NCBI GenBank assembly: GCA_033283265.1
Contig: JAWMQN010000003.1
Coordinates: 186,001 to 250,000, forward strand
DNA length: 64,000 nucleotides
Origin: Mangrovimicrobium sp033283265
Lineage (GTDB): Bacteria; Pseudomonadota; Gammaproteobacteria; Pseudomonadales; Halieaceae
Reading direction: 5' to 3'
Every line of letters begins with the position of its first letter. The stretch's first letter is position 1. The notes under the pieces are model-generated. The model did no database searches. It was given only the letters and a program-made list of their open reading frames with translations, and was not told the origin of the DNA. Below are positions 50,666-59,531 of this stretch, piece by piece. Both the position numbers and the translations under genes were made by a program.

Positions 50666-51393
50666 GCGGCGAACCCGAGTTGCCAGCGACACTGTCGCTC
50701 GTCCAGCACCACGCTCCGCACATCGCGGTGCAGCAGGTCGATCAGGCTCTGGAAGTGCGCGCCCCCGGCGCTGGCCGCCGGCTCGAGCTGGCCCAGGGTC
50801 AGGACCTGGCGCGCCTGCGCGGGAGCGCAGAGGCGCAGGGCAACAGCCACCGGCTGCGGCGGACCGTCCAGATAGGGCTGGTAAAAGGCGGGCAGCGCTT
50901 CTTCGTAACAGACCACCGACACGCACTCCCCGGGCCGCTCCGCCAGGTGGCCGAGGGCTTCCAGCAGCGCCGGCACCGGGCTGCAATCCCCCGGCGCCAG
51001 CGCCAGCAGCGGGGCGTGCACCCCGTGCACCAGTGACCAGAGCCCGGCGATGCCGTTGTGCACCGCGAGACTGAAGGCCGCCGGCGACACCTGCTCCTGT
51101 GCCGCGATGGCCTCGAGGATGCCCTGGGTGCGCTGGATCTCCCCCATCCGCGAACTGAAGATCACCGGCTCGTCGACGATCTCGCCCATGCACTCACCGA
51201 GCACCTGGAACACCACCCGCGCCAGCGGGCCGAGGCGCCGCCGCTGCAGCGCGGGGACGGAGGCGAGGGCGGGCTTGTCGAGCACTTCCCGGCGCAGGCC
51301 GGCGTCACGGAAGGTGCTGCACAGGGCAGCGTCGCCCGCTGGCAGCCAGGTGCTCCAGGACGCGACGCCAATCTCAAATTGCTGGCTGGACAT
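50662..51393 (-). CDS. apeC: Truncated ketosynthase-like/chain-length-factor protein ApeC
   Basis: The 243-residue protein matches only the N-terminal half of a ketosynthase (PF13723-like). It has AFSLAVHNGIAGLWSL and, at the nucleophile elbow, LALAPGDCSPVPALL instead of TACSSS. The catalytic Cys-His-His set is absent, so it should be a non-condensing partner (chain-length factor) of ApeO or ApeR. It is the first gene of the operon. The ATG lacks a clear ribosome-binding site; a TATAAT and a small hairpin lie just upstream. Confidence 0.82.
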   Translation of the reverse strand: MSSQQFEIGVASWSTWLPAGDAALCSTFRDAGLRREVLDKPALASVPALQRRRLGPLARVVFQVLGECMGEIVDEPVIFSSRMGEIQRTQGILEAIAAQEQVSPAAFSLAVHNGIAGLWSLVHGVHAPLLALAPGDCSPVPALLEALGHLAERPGECVSVVCYEEALPAFYQPYLDGPPQPVAVALRLCAPAQARQVLTLGQLEPAASAGGAHFQSLIDLLHRDVRSVVLDERQCRWQLGFAA

Positions 51394-51411
51394 GTAGATG
51401 CAGCAGAATTT

Positions 51412-51434
51412 CCCCCAAAAACAGGGGGATTATA
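51412..51434 (-). promoter_or_regulatory. Candidate ape operon promoter with leader hairpin
   Basis: On the minus strand TATAAT (51429-51434) is followed at once by CCCCC-N7-GGGGG (51412-51428). The hairpin would span the transcript start or leader, about 20 nt before the apeC ATG. No good -35 was found. Confidence 0.42.
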
Positions 51435-51488
51435 TAGAAATCCCGGCCCGCGGGCAGTGCCGGAGTGACCGCGGGGGGATTCGCCCGG

Positions 51489-52172
51489 TCAGCGGTCGCT
51501 GAGGCCCCCGACCCCCGGCATCAGCCGGAAACGCCAGCTGTTCTGCAGGTAGGCGGTGGCCTGGTAGGCGCCAACGGTGAAGGGGATTTCCACTATCTGG
51601 TCCATGCTGAAGTGCTTTTCCAGGGTGGCGAAGGTCTCATCGGAGATCATCGCGTCGGCGAACATCTCCTCCACCGCGGCGAGGATGGCGCGGTCCGCCT
51701 CCTCCCATTCGGGGTCCGCCGAGCCGCGGGTCACCCGGTCGATCTCCTCGCTGGTCAGGCCCGCGCGCTTGCCCGCCTTCACGTGCTGTGCCCACTCGAA
51801 AGGCGCCTGGCAGAGCCAGCCCACCCGCAGGATGATCAGCTCGCGCGCGCGGAAGGGCAGCTTGCCGTTGTTCAGGGCGGTGGACATCTCCGCCTGCCGC
51901 TGCACCAGCACCGGGTAGCGCAGCATGGTGGCGAAGTACTCCGGCAGCTGCGGCAGCGGGGCAATGCCCATGGCCTGCCAGAGGTCGCGCACGAACTGCA
52001 GTTCCTCCTCGCCAAACTGCTCCGGGTCGAGCGGTTCCAGCCGTGGCGGCCGGCCTAAGATGTGCGCCTCGCGCGCTTCGATATCTGCCATGGTAATCTC
52101 CTGGGCGAAAGAAATAAGCGGGAAAAACAGTCCGAAACACGCCGCGCCGACGCACATAGTGACACGTTGCAT
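51489..52172 (-). CDS. Carboxymuconolactone-decarboxylase-family protein
   Basis: The protein (227 residues from this start) has a CMD/AhpD-type helical domain with LPFRARELIILRVGWLCQAPFEWAQHVKAGKRAGLTSEEIDRV. The AhpD CxxC is absent; the E..H pattern (EWAQH) of the gamma-CMD group is kept. The substrate is unknown. From ATG 52172 (GGGAG at 8 nt) it starts with a signal-peptide-like MQRVTMCVGAACFGLFFPLISFA. From ATG 52091 (AGGAG at 7 nt) it is a 200-residue cytoplasmic form. Both starts have good ribosome-binding sites. It is divergent from the LLM operon. Confidence 0.85.
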   Translation of the reverse strand: MQRVTMCVGAACFGLFFPLISFAQEITMADIEAREAHILGRPPRLEPLDPEQFGEEELQFVRDLWQAMGIAPLPQLPEYFATMLRYPVLVQRQAEMSTALNNGKLPFRARELIILRVGWLCQAPFEWAQHVKAGKRAGLTSEEIDRVTRGSADPEWEEADRAILAAVEEMFADAMISDETFATLEKHFSMDQIVEIPFTVGAYQATAYLQNSWRFRLMPGVGGLSDR

Positions 52173-52348
52173 GGGTTTGACTCCCGCCTGGCCTGTCTTA
52201 TGAATATTGTTTAACGACTCACGCTGCAGGCGGTGCTTTCACCGCGACAGTGGAGCCGCTATTATCAACAAAGCTGTTCATAATAATACACGCGGGCAGC
52301 TGGTGAAACTCGCCAGGCGAATTTGCCCGCTAGCCAAAGAGGTAAGCC

Positions 52349-53467
52349 ATGAAAGTCCAACCCGCCGCGTTCCTGCGCACCACCCTGCCGCTGGGCATGG
52401 AGGCCCTCGACGACTACGACAGCGGCCGCTACCACTCGATCTGGCTGCCGGATCACATGGTCAGCTTCTGGCCCGACTCCATCTGGACGCCGGAATTCAC
52501 CGACCTCGCCACGGTCTCGCCCTCGCCCCACCGCCACCTCGACGCCATGGCGGTGGCAGCGGCGGCGGCGGTAAAAACCGAGAACGCCCTGCTCGCCACC
52601 TGCGTGGTGGACACCGTGCGCCGCCACCCCTCGCTGCTGGCCCAGTCGGCGCTGACCATCTCCCACCTGTCGAAGGGCCGCTTCATCCTCGGCCTGGGCA
52701 GCGGGGAGACCGAGAACACCGTGCCCTACGGCTTCGATTTCAGCAGACCCGTCGGCCGTTTCGAGGAATCCCTGCAGGTGATCAAGCTGCTCTGGGAGAG
52801 CGAGGGCACTGTGGATTTCGAGGGCAAGTTTTTCAAGCTGCACCACGCCCGCCTCGACACCGAACTCTACGCGGGCAAGGCGCCGCCGATCTGGATCGGC
52901 GCCGCCGGCCCGCGCATGCTCGACATCACCGGGCGCTTCGCCGACGGCTGGTGGCCGGCGGGCGCCTGGACGCCGGAGGAATACGCGGAAAAACTCGCCG
53001 TTATTCGCGCCTCTGCCGAGCGCGCCGGCCGCGACCCGATGGCCATCGTCCCGGCACTGGTCACTGCCTGCCTGCTCGGCGACGACGACGAGCTGGCGGA
53101 GATTCTGCAGGCGCCGCTGGTCAAGGCCTGGATCCTGCAGCCCACCGCGGCGACGCTGCGCGATTTCGGCTTCAAGCACCCCATGGGCGACGACTGGGGC
53201 GGCTTCCAGGACATCAACCCGGCGATCCTCACCCGCGAGCGCATCCTCGAGATGCTCGACAAGGTCGAGCCGGAGTCCATACTCGCGCTGATCCCCCACG
53301 GCTCGCCGCAAAAAGTGGCAAAGCAACTCAAGGGCTACGTCGACGCCGGTCTGCGGGTACCGAAGATCCTCGACTACGGCGCCATGGCCGGGCTCAAGTT
53401 CGGCGCCCGCTCCGCCGCCCTGGTGCGCGAGACCGAGGACGAGCTGCTCAAGCTCTGCGGCCAATAA
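52349..53467 (+). CDS. LLM-class flavin/F420-dependent oxidoreductase
   Basis: The 372-residue TIM-barrel protein belongs to the luciferase-like monooxygenase superfamily: SIWLPDHMVSFWP near the N-terminus, LATCVVDTVRRHPSLLAQSALTISHLSKGRFILGLGSGE, and PIWIGAAGPRMLDITGRFADGWWP. The pattern is closest to F420-type LLM enzymes; FMN is the alternative. AGAGG precedes the ATG at 6-7 nt. It is the first of four plus-strand genes with gaps of 3, 11 and 19 nt; the substrate is unknown. Confidence 0.88.
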   Translation: MKVQPAAFLRTTLPLGMEALDDYDSGRYHSIWLPDHMVSFWPDSIWTPEFTDLATVSPSPHRHLDAMAVAAAAAVKTENALLATCVVDTVRRHPSLLAQSALTISHLSKGRFILGLGSGETENTVPYGFDFSRPVGRFEESLQVIKLLWESEGTVDFEGKFFKLHHARLDTELYAGKAPPIWIGAAGPRMLDITGRFADGWWPAGAWTPEEYAEKLAVIRASAERAGRDPMAIVPALVTACLLGDDDELAEILQAPLVKAWILQPTAATLRDFGFKHPMGDDWGGFQDINPAILTRERILEMLDKVEPESILALIPHGSPQKVAKQLKGYVDAGLRVPKILDYGAMAGLKFGARSAALVRETEDELLKLCGQ

Positions 53468-53470
53468 AGC

Positions 53471-54637
53471 ATGAGCGCCCTGGATACCACAGCGCTGTTG
53501 CAGGCGGCGCAGCAGGCCACCGGCCTCGACGACTGGGGCGACCCGAGTTTCGAGGAGCGCTTCGGCCTCGCGGTGACCGCCCTGCAAAAACTCGACATGG
53601 ACCTGGCCGGGGAGAAGTTCGCCGCCGACGTCTGCCACTGGCTGCTCAGTGACCGGCTGAACTTCTTCAACGACCACAACACCATTCCCGGCCTCGCCGA
53701 CGAGGTGATCGAGCAGCCGCTGTTCGCCACCGGCGAGCCGCGCTCCGGCACTACCTTGCTGCACGCCCTGCTCTCCCTCGACCCGGACTCGCGCTCCCTG
53801 CGCTTCTGGGAAGTGATGCGGCCCTCGCCGCCGCCGGGACTGGCAAAGGACGACGACCCGCGCCGGGCCATCGCCGACGCCGACTGGCACGGCATCAACG
53901 CCATCGCCCGGGAGTGGCTGAAGATCCATCCCTACAACGACATGCTCGGCGACGGCCTGCCCGAGTGCGAGCGCAGCTGGGCCTTCGACTTTCGCATCAT
54001 GACCCCCACCGCCTGGTGGCGGGCGCCGATCGGCATGGCCGTCGCCGGCTTCCCGACGGACCCCGCCGCCCAGTACCGCATCCACAAGATGATGCTGCAG
54101 GCCTGCCAGCACGGGCGGCCGAAGAAACGCTGGGCGCTGAAGGGCTTTCACGGCCCGCGGCTGCAGGCGTTTTTCGACGCCTACCCGGACGCGCGGCTGA
54201 TCTGGACCCACCGCGACCCGGTGCAGGTGACCGCCTCGCGTATCGGCATGGCGCTCACGCTCACCCGCTGTTTCTCCGGCGGCCAGCCCTTCGATGAAAA
54301 GGCGATGGCCGCCGCCCACCTCGGCGCCACCCGCGCCGGCATCGCCGACACCATGAGCAACCCGCTGGTCGACGACCCGCGCATCTACCACGTGCGCTAC
54401 AGGGACTTCGTCGCCGACCCGGTGGCCACCATCGGCGGCTTCTACGACTACTGCGGCATCGCGTTCAGCGGCGCGGCGCAACAGGCAATGCGCGACTACC
54501 TGGCCAACAACCGCGGCGATCGCTACGGTAAATTCATTTATTCCACCGACATGATCGACGCCGACATCGACCAGCTGAACGCGGAGTTCGCGCCCTACCG
54601 CGAGCGCTTCGGGCTGGACGTCGAGCAGCGCAAATAG
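53471..54637 (+). CDS. Sulfotransferase family protein
   Basis: The 388-residue protein has the phosphosulfate loop LFATGEPRSGTTLLHALLS (about residues 85-103) and the 3'-phosphate-binding RLIWTHRDPVQVTASRIGM (about 239-257). WALKGFHGPRLQAF lies between them. This is the Sulfotransfer_3 type common in marine gammaproteobacteria and actinobacteria. Its target may be the substrate of the flanking LLM and DUF1214 enzymes. It begins 3 nt after the LLM stop. Confidence 0.87.
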   Translation: MSALDTTALLQAAQQATGLDDWGDPSFEERFGLAVTALQKLDMDLAGEKFAADVCHWLLSDRLNFFNDHNTIPGLADEVIEQPLFATGEPRSGTTLLHALLSLDPDSRSLRFWEVMRPSPPPGLAKDDDPRRAIADADWHGINAIAREWLKIHPYNDMLGDGLPECERSWAFDFRIMTPTAWWRAPIGMAVAGFPTDPAAQYRIHKMMLQACQHGRPKKRWALKGFHGPRLQAFFDAYPDARLIWTHRDPVQVTASRIGMALTLTRCFSGGQPFDEKAMAAAHLGATRAGIADTMSNPLVDDPRIYHVRYRDFVADPVATIGGFYDYCGIAFSGAAQQAMRDYLANNRGDRYGKFIYSTDMIDADIDQLNAEFAPYRERFGLDVEQRK

Positions 54638-54648
54638 ACGGGACCCGC

Positions 54649-55464
54649 ATGCACCCAAGACTTTCCATCGACAGCATCGCCTTCATGTTCGAGAGCCTCG
54701 ACACCCAGGCCGACTACTGGCGCCAGCTGGACGCCAGCCGGGTCACCCTGCTCGGCGCGCATATCCAGGCCGCCGGTGTGGACGCCACCCGCGCGGCGCT
54801 GGACAGCGCCAACTGCAAGCTCGAATCCGTCGTCCACCCCTTCCTGCCGCAGCAGCACCTGAGCCGCGACCCCGCCAGCTGGGAAGCGCCGCGGGCCAGC
54901 CTCGACGCGGAGATCGACGCCGCCGCGGCGCTCGGCGGCAACTCCATCTACATGGTCACCGGCGGCCACGGCGGCATGACCTGGGAGCAGGCCGCCGAGG
55001 TGTTCTGCGCCGCCGTCGCGCCCTGCGTCGAGCGGGCGCGGGCGGCCGGCGTACACCTGCTGATCGAGAACGCGCCGCCGGCCTACGCCGACATCCACAT
55101 CGCCCACACCCTGCGCGACACCCTGCTGCTGGCGGAGATGGCCGGCCTCGGCGTGTGCATCGACCTGCCCGGCTGCTGGACCGAGTCCGGCCTGAGGGAA
55201 ACCTTCCAGCGCGCCATGCCGCTCACCCAGCTGGTACAGGTCAGCGACTACGTCAGCGGCGATCGCTGCGTCCCCGCCCGCGCGGTGCCCGGCGACGGCG
55301 ACATGCCCCTGCGACGCCTGTTCGAGTGGCTGCTGGAGGCGGGCTACGAGGGCGCCTTCGACCCCGAGCTGATCGGCCCGCGCATCGACGAGATCGGCGG
55401 TTTTGAAGCCACCCGCCGCTCGGCGCAGTACCTCGCCGGGCTGCTGCGCGAACTCGGCGTCTAA
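54649..55464 (+). CDS. Xylose-isomerase-like TIM-barrel protein
   Basis: The 271-residue protein fits the sugar-phosphate isomerase/epimerase (AP endonuclease 2-like) barrel. Metal-site candidates are HLLIENAPP (Glu), CIDLPGC (Asp), and a late FDPELIGPRIDEIGG (Glu). The specific reaction is unknown. GGGA precedes the ATG. It is the third gene of the four-gene operon. Confidence 0.82.
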   Translation: MHPRLSIDSIAFMFESLDTQADYWRQLDASRVTLLGAHIQAAGVDATRAALDSANCKLESVVHPFLPQQHLSRDPASWEAPRASLDAEIDAAAALGGNSIYMVTGGHGGMTWEQAAEVFCAAVAPCVERARAAGVHLLIENAPPAYADIHIAHTLRDTLLLAEMAGLGVCIDLPGCWTESGLRETFQRAMPLTQLVQVSDYVSGDRCVPARAVPGDGDMPLRRLFEWLLEAGYEGAFDPELIGPRIDEIGGFEATRRSAQYLAGLLRELGV

Positions 55465-55483
55465 CACATCAGGGAGACAAGCT

Positions 55484-56713
55484 ATGGCCTTCGGTGACAG
55501 CCCCCACGACGAAGCCCTGAGAGATGCCTGGCGGGACTTCTGCCGCAAGCTCGAGGCCGCCGGCGACCGCGTGTTCAAGGACTACAACCCGGCGACGCCG
55601 GAACACCGCGCCGACGCCTTCCGCTTTCTCACCCAGAATCTCGGCCAGGCCTTCGACTTCGCCCTGGAGACCCGCGACACCCGCTACCCGGCCATCCATC
55701 GCTTCTGCACCCCCTACTGCAAGCTCGGTGGCGACGCCGCCGACTTCACCTACCAGCAGGCCTGGATCGACGGCGAGTCGGAGTACAAAATCAGCGGCAA
55801 CATCGGCAGCGCGCGCTTCTTCAACGTCACCGTACAGGGTGAGCGGCCGGAGAAGCAGCCGGGCACGGACATCCCCAGCCTGCACGATCCCTTCGGCGAC
55901 ATCCCCGAGGCGAACATCTTCGGCCACCAGTTGCAGACCGCATGGGACGGCAGCTTCGAGCTCTACATCGGCGGCCCGGAGCGCGGACCCAACTGGCTGC
56001 CGACCACGGCGCAGTCGCGCAAGCTGTTTATCCGCAACGGCTTCGACCGCTGGGAGGAAGTGCCGGCGAGCATCAGCATCGAGCGCGTCGGCATGCAGGC
56101 GCCGCGCCCCCTGCCGACAGTGGACAATCTCACCGCGGCGATGGGCTGGGCCGGCACCTTCGTCGAAGCCCTGATGGACGACTGGCCGGACCACTCCTAC
56201 GCCTACAGCCCGGCGGTCGACCCGCTGCACGTCAACGCCTTCCCGGCCGCCGCCGCCAACGACGCCTCCGACCGCAAGCGCGGCCGCCTCGCCGCCAACA
56301 TGTGCTGGGAGCTGGCGGCGGATGAAGCACTGATTCTCGAGTTCCCGCAGCACAGCGGCTTCTGGATGCTGGCCAACATGGGCAGCTTCTTCAACAGCAT
56401 GGACTACCTCTACCGCCCGGTGAGCTACACCCCGGCGCGCACCGCCTTCGGCGCCGACAACATGGTGCGGCTGATTCTCTGCGCGGAGGATCCCGGCTAT
56501 CACAACTGGATGGACACCCAGGGCTTCGTCCGCGGCAACGTGATCTACCGCAACCTGCTGTCGACGGAGAATGCGGAGTTCGCCACCCGGGTGGTGAAGA
56601 CCGCCGAGCTGGCCGCGGCACTGCCGGCGGATACCCCGCGGGTTACGCCGGAGGAGCGGGTGAAGTTGCTGCACGCGCGCTTCAACGGCATTCGCCGGCG
56701 CTACGGCATCTGA
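55484..56713 (+). CDS. DUF1214-domain protein
   Basis: The 409-residue protein has no signal peptide. Its C-terminal half holds the DUF1214 pattern (LILEFPQHSGFWMLANMGSFFNSMDYLYRPVSY ... VRGNVIYRNLLS) and its middle part is beta-rich (YKISGNIGSARFFNVTVQG). No catalytic residues are recognised and the family's function is unknown. AGGGAG lies 7 nt before the ATG, and a GC-rich hairpin follows the stop. It closes the LLM/sulfotransferase/TIM-barrel operon. Confidence 0.82.
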   Translation: MAFGDSPHDEALRDAWRDFCRKLEAAGDRVFKDYNPATPEHRADAFRFLTQNLGQAFDFALETRDTRYPAIHRFCTPYCKLGGDAADFTYQQAWIDGESEYKISGNIGSARFFNVTVQGERPEKQPGTDIPSLHDPFGDIPEANIFGHQLQTAWDGSFELYIGGPERGPNWLPTTAQSRKLFIRNGFDRWEEVPASISIERVGMQAPRPLPTVDNLTAAMGWAGTFVEALMDDWPDHSYAYSPAVDPLHVNAFPAAAANDASDRKRGRLAANMCWELAADEALILEFPQHSGFWMLANMGSFFNSMDYLYRPVSYTPARTAFGADNMVRLILCAEDPGYHNWMDTQGFVRGNVIYRNLLSTENAEFATRVVKTAELAAALPADTPRVTPEERVKLLHARFNGIRRRYGI

Positions 56714-56716
56714 TTC

Positions 56717-56751
56717 AGCGCGGGTGGCGGCCCGGCGGCCGCTGCCCCGCT
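56717..56751 (+). terminator. GC-rich hairpin after the DUF1214 gene
   Basis: A nested stem (AGCG-CGGG with CCCCGCT outside, GCGGCC with GGCCGC inside) begins 4 nt after the stop. There is no T-tract, so a terminator role is tentative. Confidence 0.4.
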
Positions 56752-56813
56752 GCTGGTAAACCCGGCTGCTCGGCGAAATTCCCCGGGGGTGAAGCAGGAT
56801 TCCAATCGCCGCC

Positions 56814-56819
56814 TATAAT
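56814..56819 (+). promoter_or_regulatory. Candidate -10 box of the transport operon
   Basis: TATAAT lies 71 nt before the AI-2E transporter ATG. No convincing -35 was seen. Confidence 0.35.
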
Positions 56820-56889
56820 CAGGCACAGCCCTTGGGCATAATCGTCCAGGCGATTTCCAATCCAGCAATCCGAAGGGGAAACGATCAAG

Positions 56890-57996
56890 ATGGAAGCAAG
56901 CACATCGGCGGAGCAGCGCTCCCGAGAAATCATCGACCTCTTCGTGCGCCTCGGCCTCATCGTGCTGCTGGCCTGGCTGGCGCTGAAAGTCTTCTCGCCC
57001 TTCATCGGCCTGATGGTCTGGGCCATCGTGCTCGCCATCGCCCTCTATCCGCTGAACGAAAAAATCGCCGCGAAGCTCGGCGGCAGCAATGGCCGCGCGG
57101 CCGTCGTACTGGTACTCGGGCTGATACTCACACTGGGCATACCCACGGTCCTGTTGAGCATCTCGCTCACCGACCAGGCACTGGATGCCTACAGCAGTTT
57201 TTCCGCCGGTGAACTGGAAGTGCCCACCCCGAAGGAGTCGGTGAAAGACTGGCCGGTGGTGGGGCCGCAGGTCTACGAGTCCTGGGAAGAGGCGGCGACC
57301 AACACCACCGCTTTCATGCAGCAGCACGAGGCCCAGATGCGGACCCTGGCGCGCGATACGCTGGCCTTCATCGGCGGCAGCCTGATGACCATGCTGGCCT
57401 TCATCGGCGCTTTCATCATCGCCGGGATCATGATGGCCTATGCCCATCCCGGTGCCAGCAGCACCCAGCGCATCTTCAACCGGGTCTGCGGACCGAAGAC
57501 CGGCCCCGAGCTGCACCAGCTCACGGTGGCCACGGTGCGTTCGGTGGCTGTCGGCGTGGTCGGCGTGGCCTTTATCCAGGCCGTGCTGCTGGGCATCGGC
57601 TTCCTCTTTGCCGGCGTTCCCGCCGCGGGCATTCTCGCCGGCGTGGCCCTGCTGCTGGGGATCGCCCAGATACCCGCGGCGCTGATCGTGCTGCCGGTTA
57701 TTGGCTGGATGTGGGCGGCAGGTGACGCCTCCACCGTGTCGAATACTGTATTCACCGTCTACCTGCTGCTCGCCGGGCTCGCCGACAACGTGCTCAAGCC
57801 CCTGCTGCTGGGTCGCGGCCTGGCGATACCGATGCCGATCGTGCTGATCGGTGCGCTGGGCGGCATGATCAGCAGCGGCATCATCGGCCTGTTCGTCGGC
57901 GCGGTCATCCTCGGTGTCGCCTACCAGATCTTCATGGCCTGGGTGGCGGAGGCCGATCCCGGCGAGGCAGCGGAAGCCGGCGCAACCGCCGAATAA
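56890..57996 (+). CDS. AI-2E-family membrane transporter
   Basis: The 368-residue protein has about seven to eight hydrophobic segments and the family C-terminal block (LLLAGLADNVLKPLLLGRGLAIPMPIVLIGALGGM). The family (TqsA/PerM-like) includes exporters of autoinducer-2, sodium and other solutes; the substrate here is unknown. Its TAA overlaps the next ATG by one nucleotide, making it the first gene of a five-gene transport operon. Confidence 0.88.
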   Translation: MEASTSAEQRSREIIDLFVRLGLIVLLAWLALKVFSPFIGLMVWAIVLAIALYPLNEKIAAKLGGSNGRAAVVLVLGLILTLGIPTVLLSISLTDQALDAYSSFSAGELEVPTPKESVKDWPVVGPQVYESWEEAATNTTAFMQQHEAQMRTLARDTLAFIGGSLMTMLAFIGAFIIAGIMMAYAHPGASSTQRIFNRVCGPKTGPELHQLTVATVRSVAVGVVGVAFIQAVLLGIGFLFAGVPAAGILAGVALLLGIAQIPAALIVLPVIGWMWAAGDASTVSNTVFTVYLLLAGLADNVLKPLLLGRGLAIPMPIVLIGALGGMISSGIIGLFVGAVILGVAYQIFMAWVAEADPGEAAEAGATAE

Positions 57997-59531
57997 TGCC
58001 CGCCGCCCGCCGCGCCCGCCATCTCGCCGCCGTAATGCTGGCGCTCGGCGCCAGCGCCTGCACCACCCTGGGCCCGGATTACACCGAGCCCAGCGCCGAG
58101 TGGCTCAGTGACTGGCAGCCGGATCTCTACGGCCAGGCGGCGCAGCAGGCCCAGGCGCCGGACCTCGACCTCTGGTGGCAGCGCTTCCACGACCCGGTGC
58201 TCGAAGACCTCGTGGGCAAGGCCCGGGCGCAGAACCCCGGCCTGCGCATCGCCGGCCTGCGCATTCTCGAGAGCCGCGCCCTGCAGGGTATCGCCAGCGG
58301 CCTGCAGTACCCGCAGCTGCAGCAGATCAGCGCCTCCGGCGTATTCGTCACCCAGGACACCGACGGCGGCATCAACGACGGCCACCGGGACTTTCGCAGC
58401 GGCGACGCGGCCTTCACCGTCGGTTGGGAGATAGACTTCTGGGGCCGCTTCCGCCGCGGCATCGAGTCCGCCGACGCCGCCTACTTCGCCTCCGTGAGCA
58501 ACCAGCGCGACGCCCAGGTGCTGCTGGCGGCGCAGGTGGCCACGCTCTACTACAGCTACAAGACCACCCTGCTGCGCATCGAGATCGCCCGCAACAATGT
58601 CCAGCTGCAGCAGCGCAGCCTGCAGATCACCCAGAAACTCTTCGACGAGGGGCAGGATTCGGAGCTCGACGTGCAGCAGGCCAAAGCCCAGTACCTCGGT
58701 ACCCTGGCCACCATTCCCGCCCTGCAGCTGGGCCTCACCCAGACCCGCAACGCGCTGGCCGCCGTTCTCGGCCGCGGCCCGGGCGACGTGGCGGAACTGG
58801 ATGCGGTCGACAGCTCCCTGCCGGAACTCGACACCACCGGGATCGCCGCGATGCCCGCGGAGCTGCTGCTGCGACGGCCGGACGTGCGCAGCGCCGCCTG
58901 GCAGGCCGCGGCGCAGAGCGCGCAGATCGGCATCGCCCGGGCCGACCTCTACCCGGCGATCTCCCTCGGCGGCAGCATCGGCTGGTCCGGCAACAGCCTC
59001 GACACCAGCGGCGATACCACGCGGCTGGCCGGGGGACCCGCGCTCACCTGGAACATCTTCAACTACGGCCGGCTGAAGAATAACGTGCGCGCCCAGGACG
59101 CGCGCTTCCAGCAGCTGCTGGAAAACTTCCAGGCCACCGTGCTGAGCGCCGCCCAGGAGGTCGACAACAGCGCGGCGAAGATCGCCCAGACCGGCGCCAG
59201 CCAGGACATCCTCGACCAGTCGGTCACCGCCGCCGAGCGCTCCCTGGAAATCGCCACCAAGCGCTACAGCGAGGGCTACTCCGACTTCCAGCGGGTGCTC
59301 GACGCCCAGGCGGCGAGTTTCTCCCAGGCCGACCGCGCCATCGTCAACCGCGGCGACCACGTGGCGGCGGTGATCGCACTCTATAAGGCGCTCGGCGGCG
59401 GCTGGCAGCCGGCCGCCATCGAGGACATCCTGCCCGCGGCGACGCGGGACGCAATGCGCGAGCGCAGTGACTGGGGCGAGCTGCTGGACCCCCCGCTGGC
59501 GGAACCGCCACAACCGGAAGACACACCATGA
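57996..59531 (+). CDS. Outer-membrane efflux factor (NodT/OprM-type lipoprotein)
   Basis: The 511-residue protein is a TolC-like tunnel for tripartite efflux. It has a lipoprotein signal peptide with lipobox LGASAC (Cys22) and the family N-terminus LGPDYTEPSAEW. Two OEP repeats follow (VGWEIDFWGRFRRGIESADAAY; ALTWNIFNYGRLKNNVRAQDARFQQ) with alpha-hairpins between. It overlaps the HlyD gene by 4 nt. Confidence 0.93.
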   Translation: MPAARRARHLAAVMLALGASACTTLGPDYTEPSAEWLSDWQPDLYGQAAQQAQAPDLDLWWQRFHDPVLEDLVGKARAQNPGLRIAGLRILESRALQGIASGLQYPQLQQISASGVFVTQDTDGGINDGHRDFRSGDAAFTVGWEIDFWGRFRRGIESADAAYFASVSNQRDAQVLLAAQVATLYYSYKTTLLRIEIARNNVQLQQRSLQITQKLFDEGQDSELDVQQAKAQYLGTLATIPALQLGLTQTRNALAAVLGRGPGDVAELDAVDSSLPELDTTGIAAMPAELLLRRPDVRSAAWQAAAQSAQIGIARADLYPAISLGGSIGWSGNSLDTSGDTTRLAGGPALTWNIFNYGRLKNNVRAQDARFQQLLENFQATVLSAAQEVDNSAAKIAQTGASQDILDQSVTAAERSLEIATKRYSEGYSDFQRVLDAQAASFSQADRAIVNRGDHVAAVIALYKALGGGWQPAAIEDILPAATRDAMRERSDWGELLDPPLAEPPQPEDTP

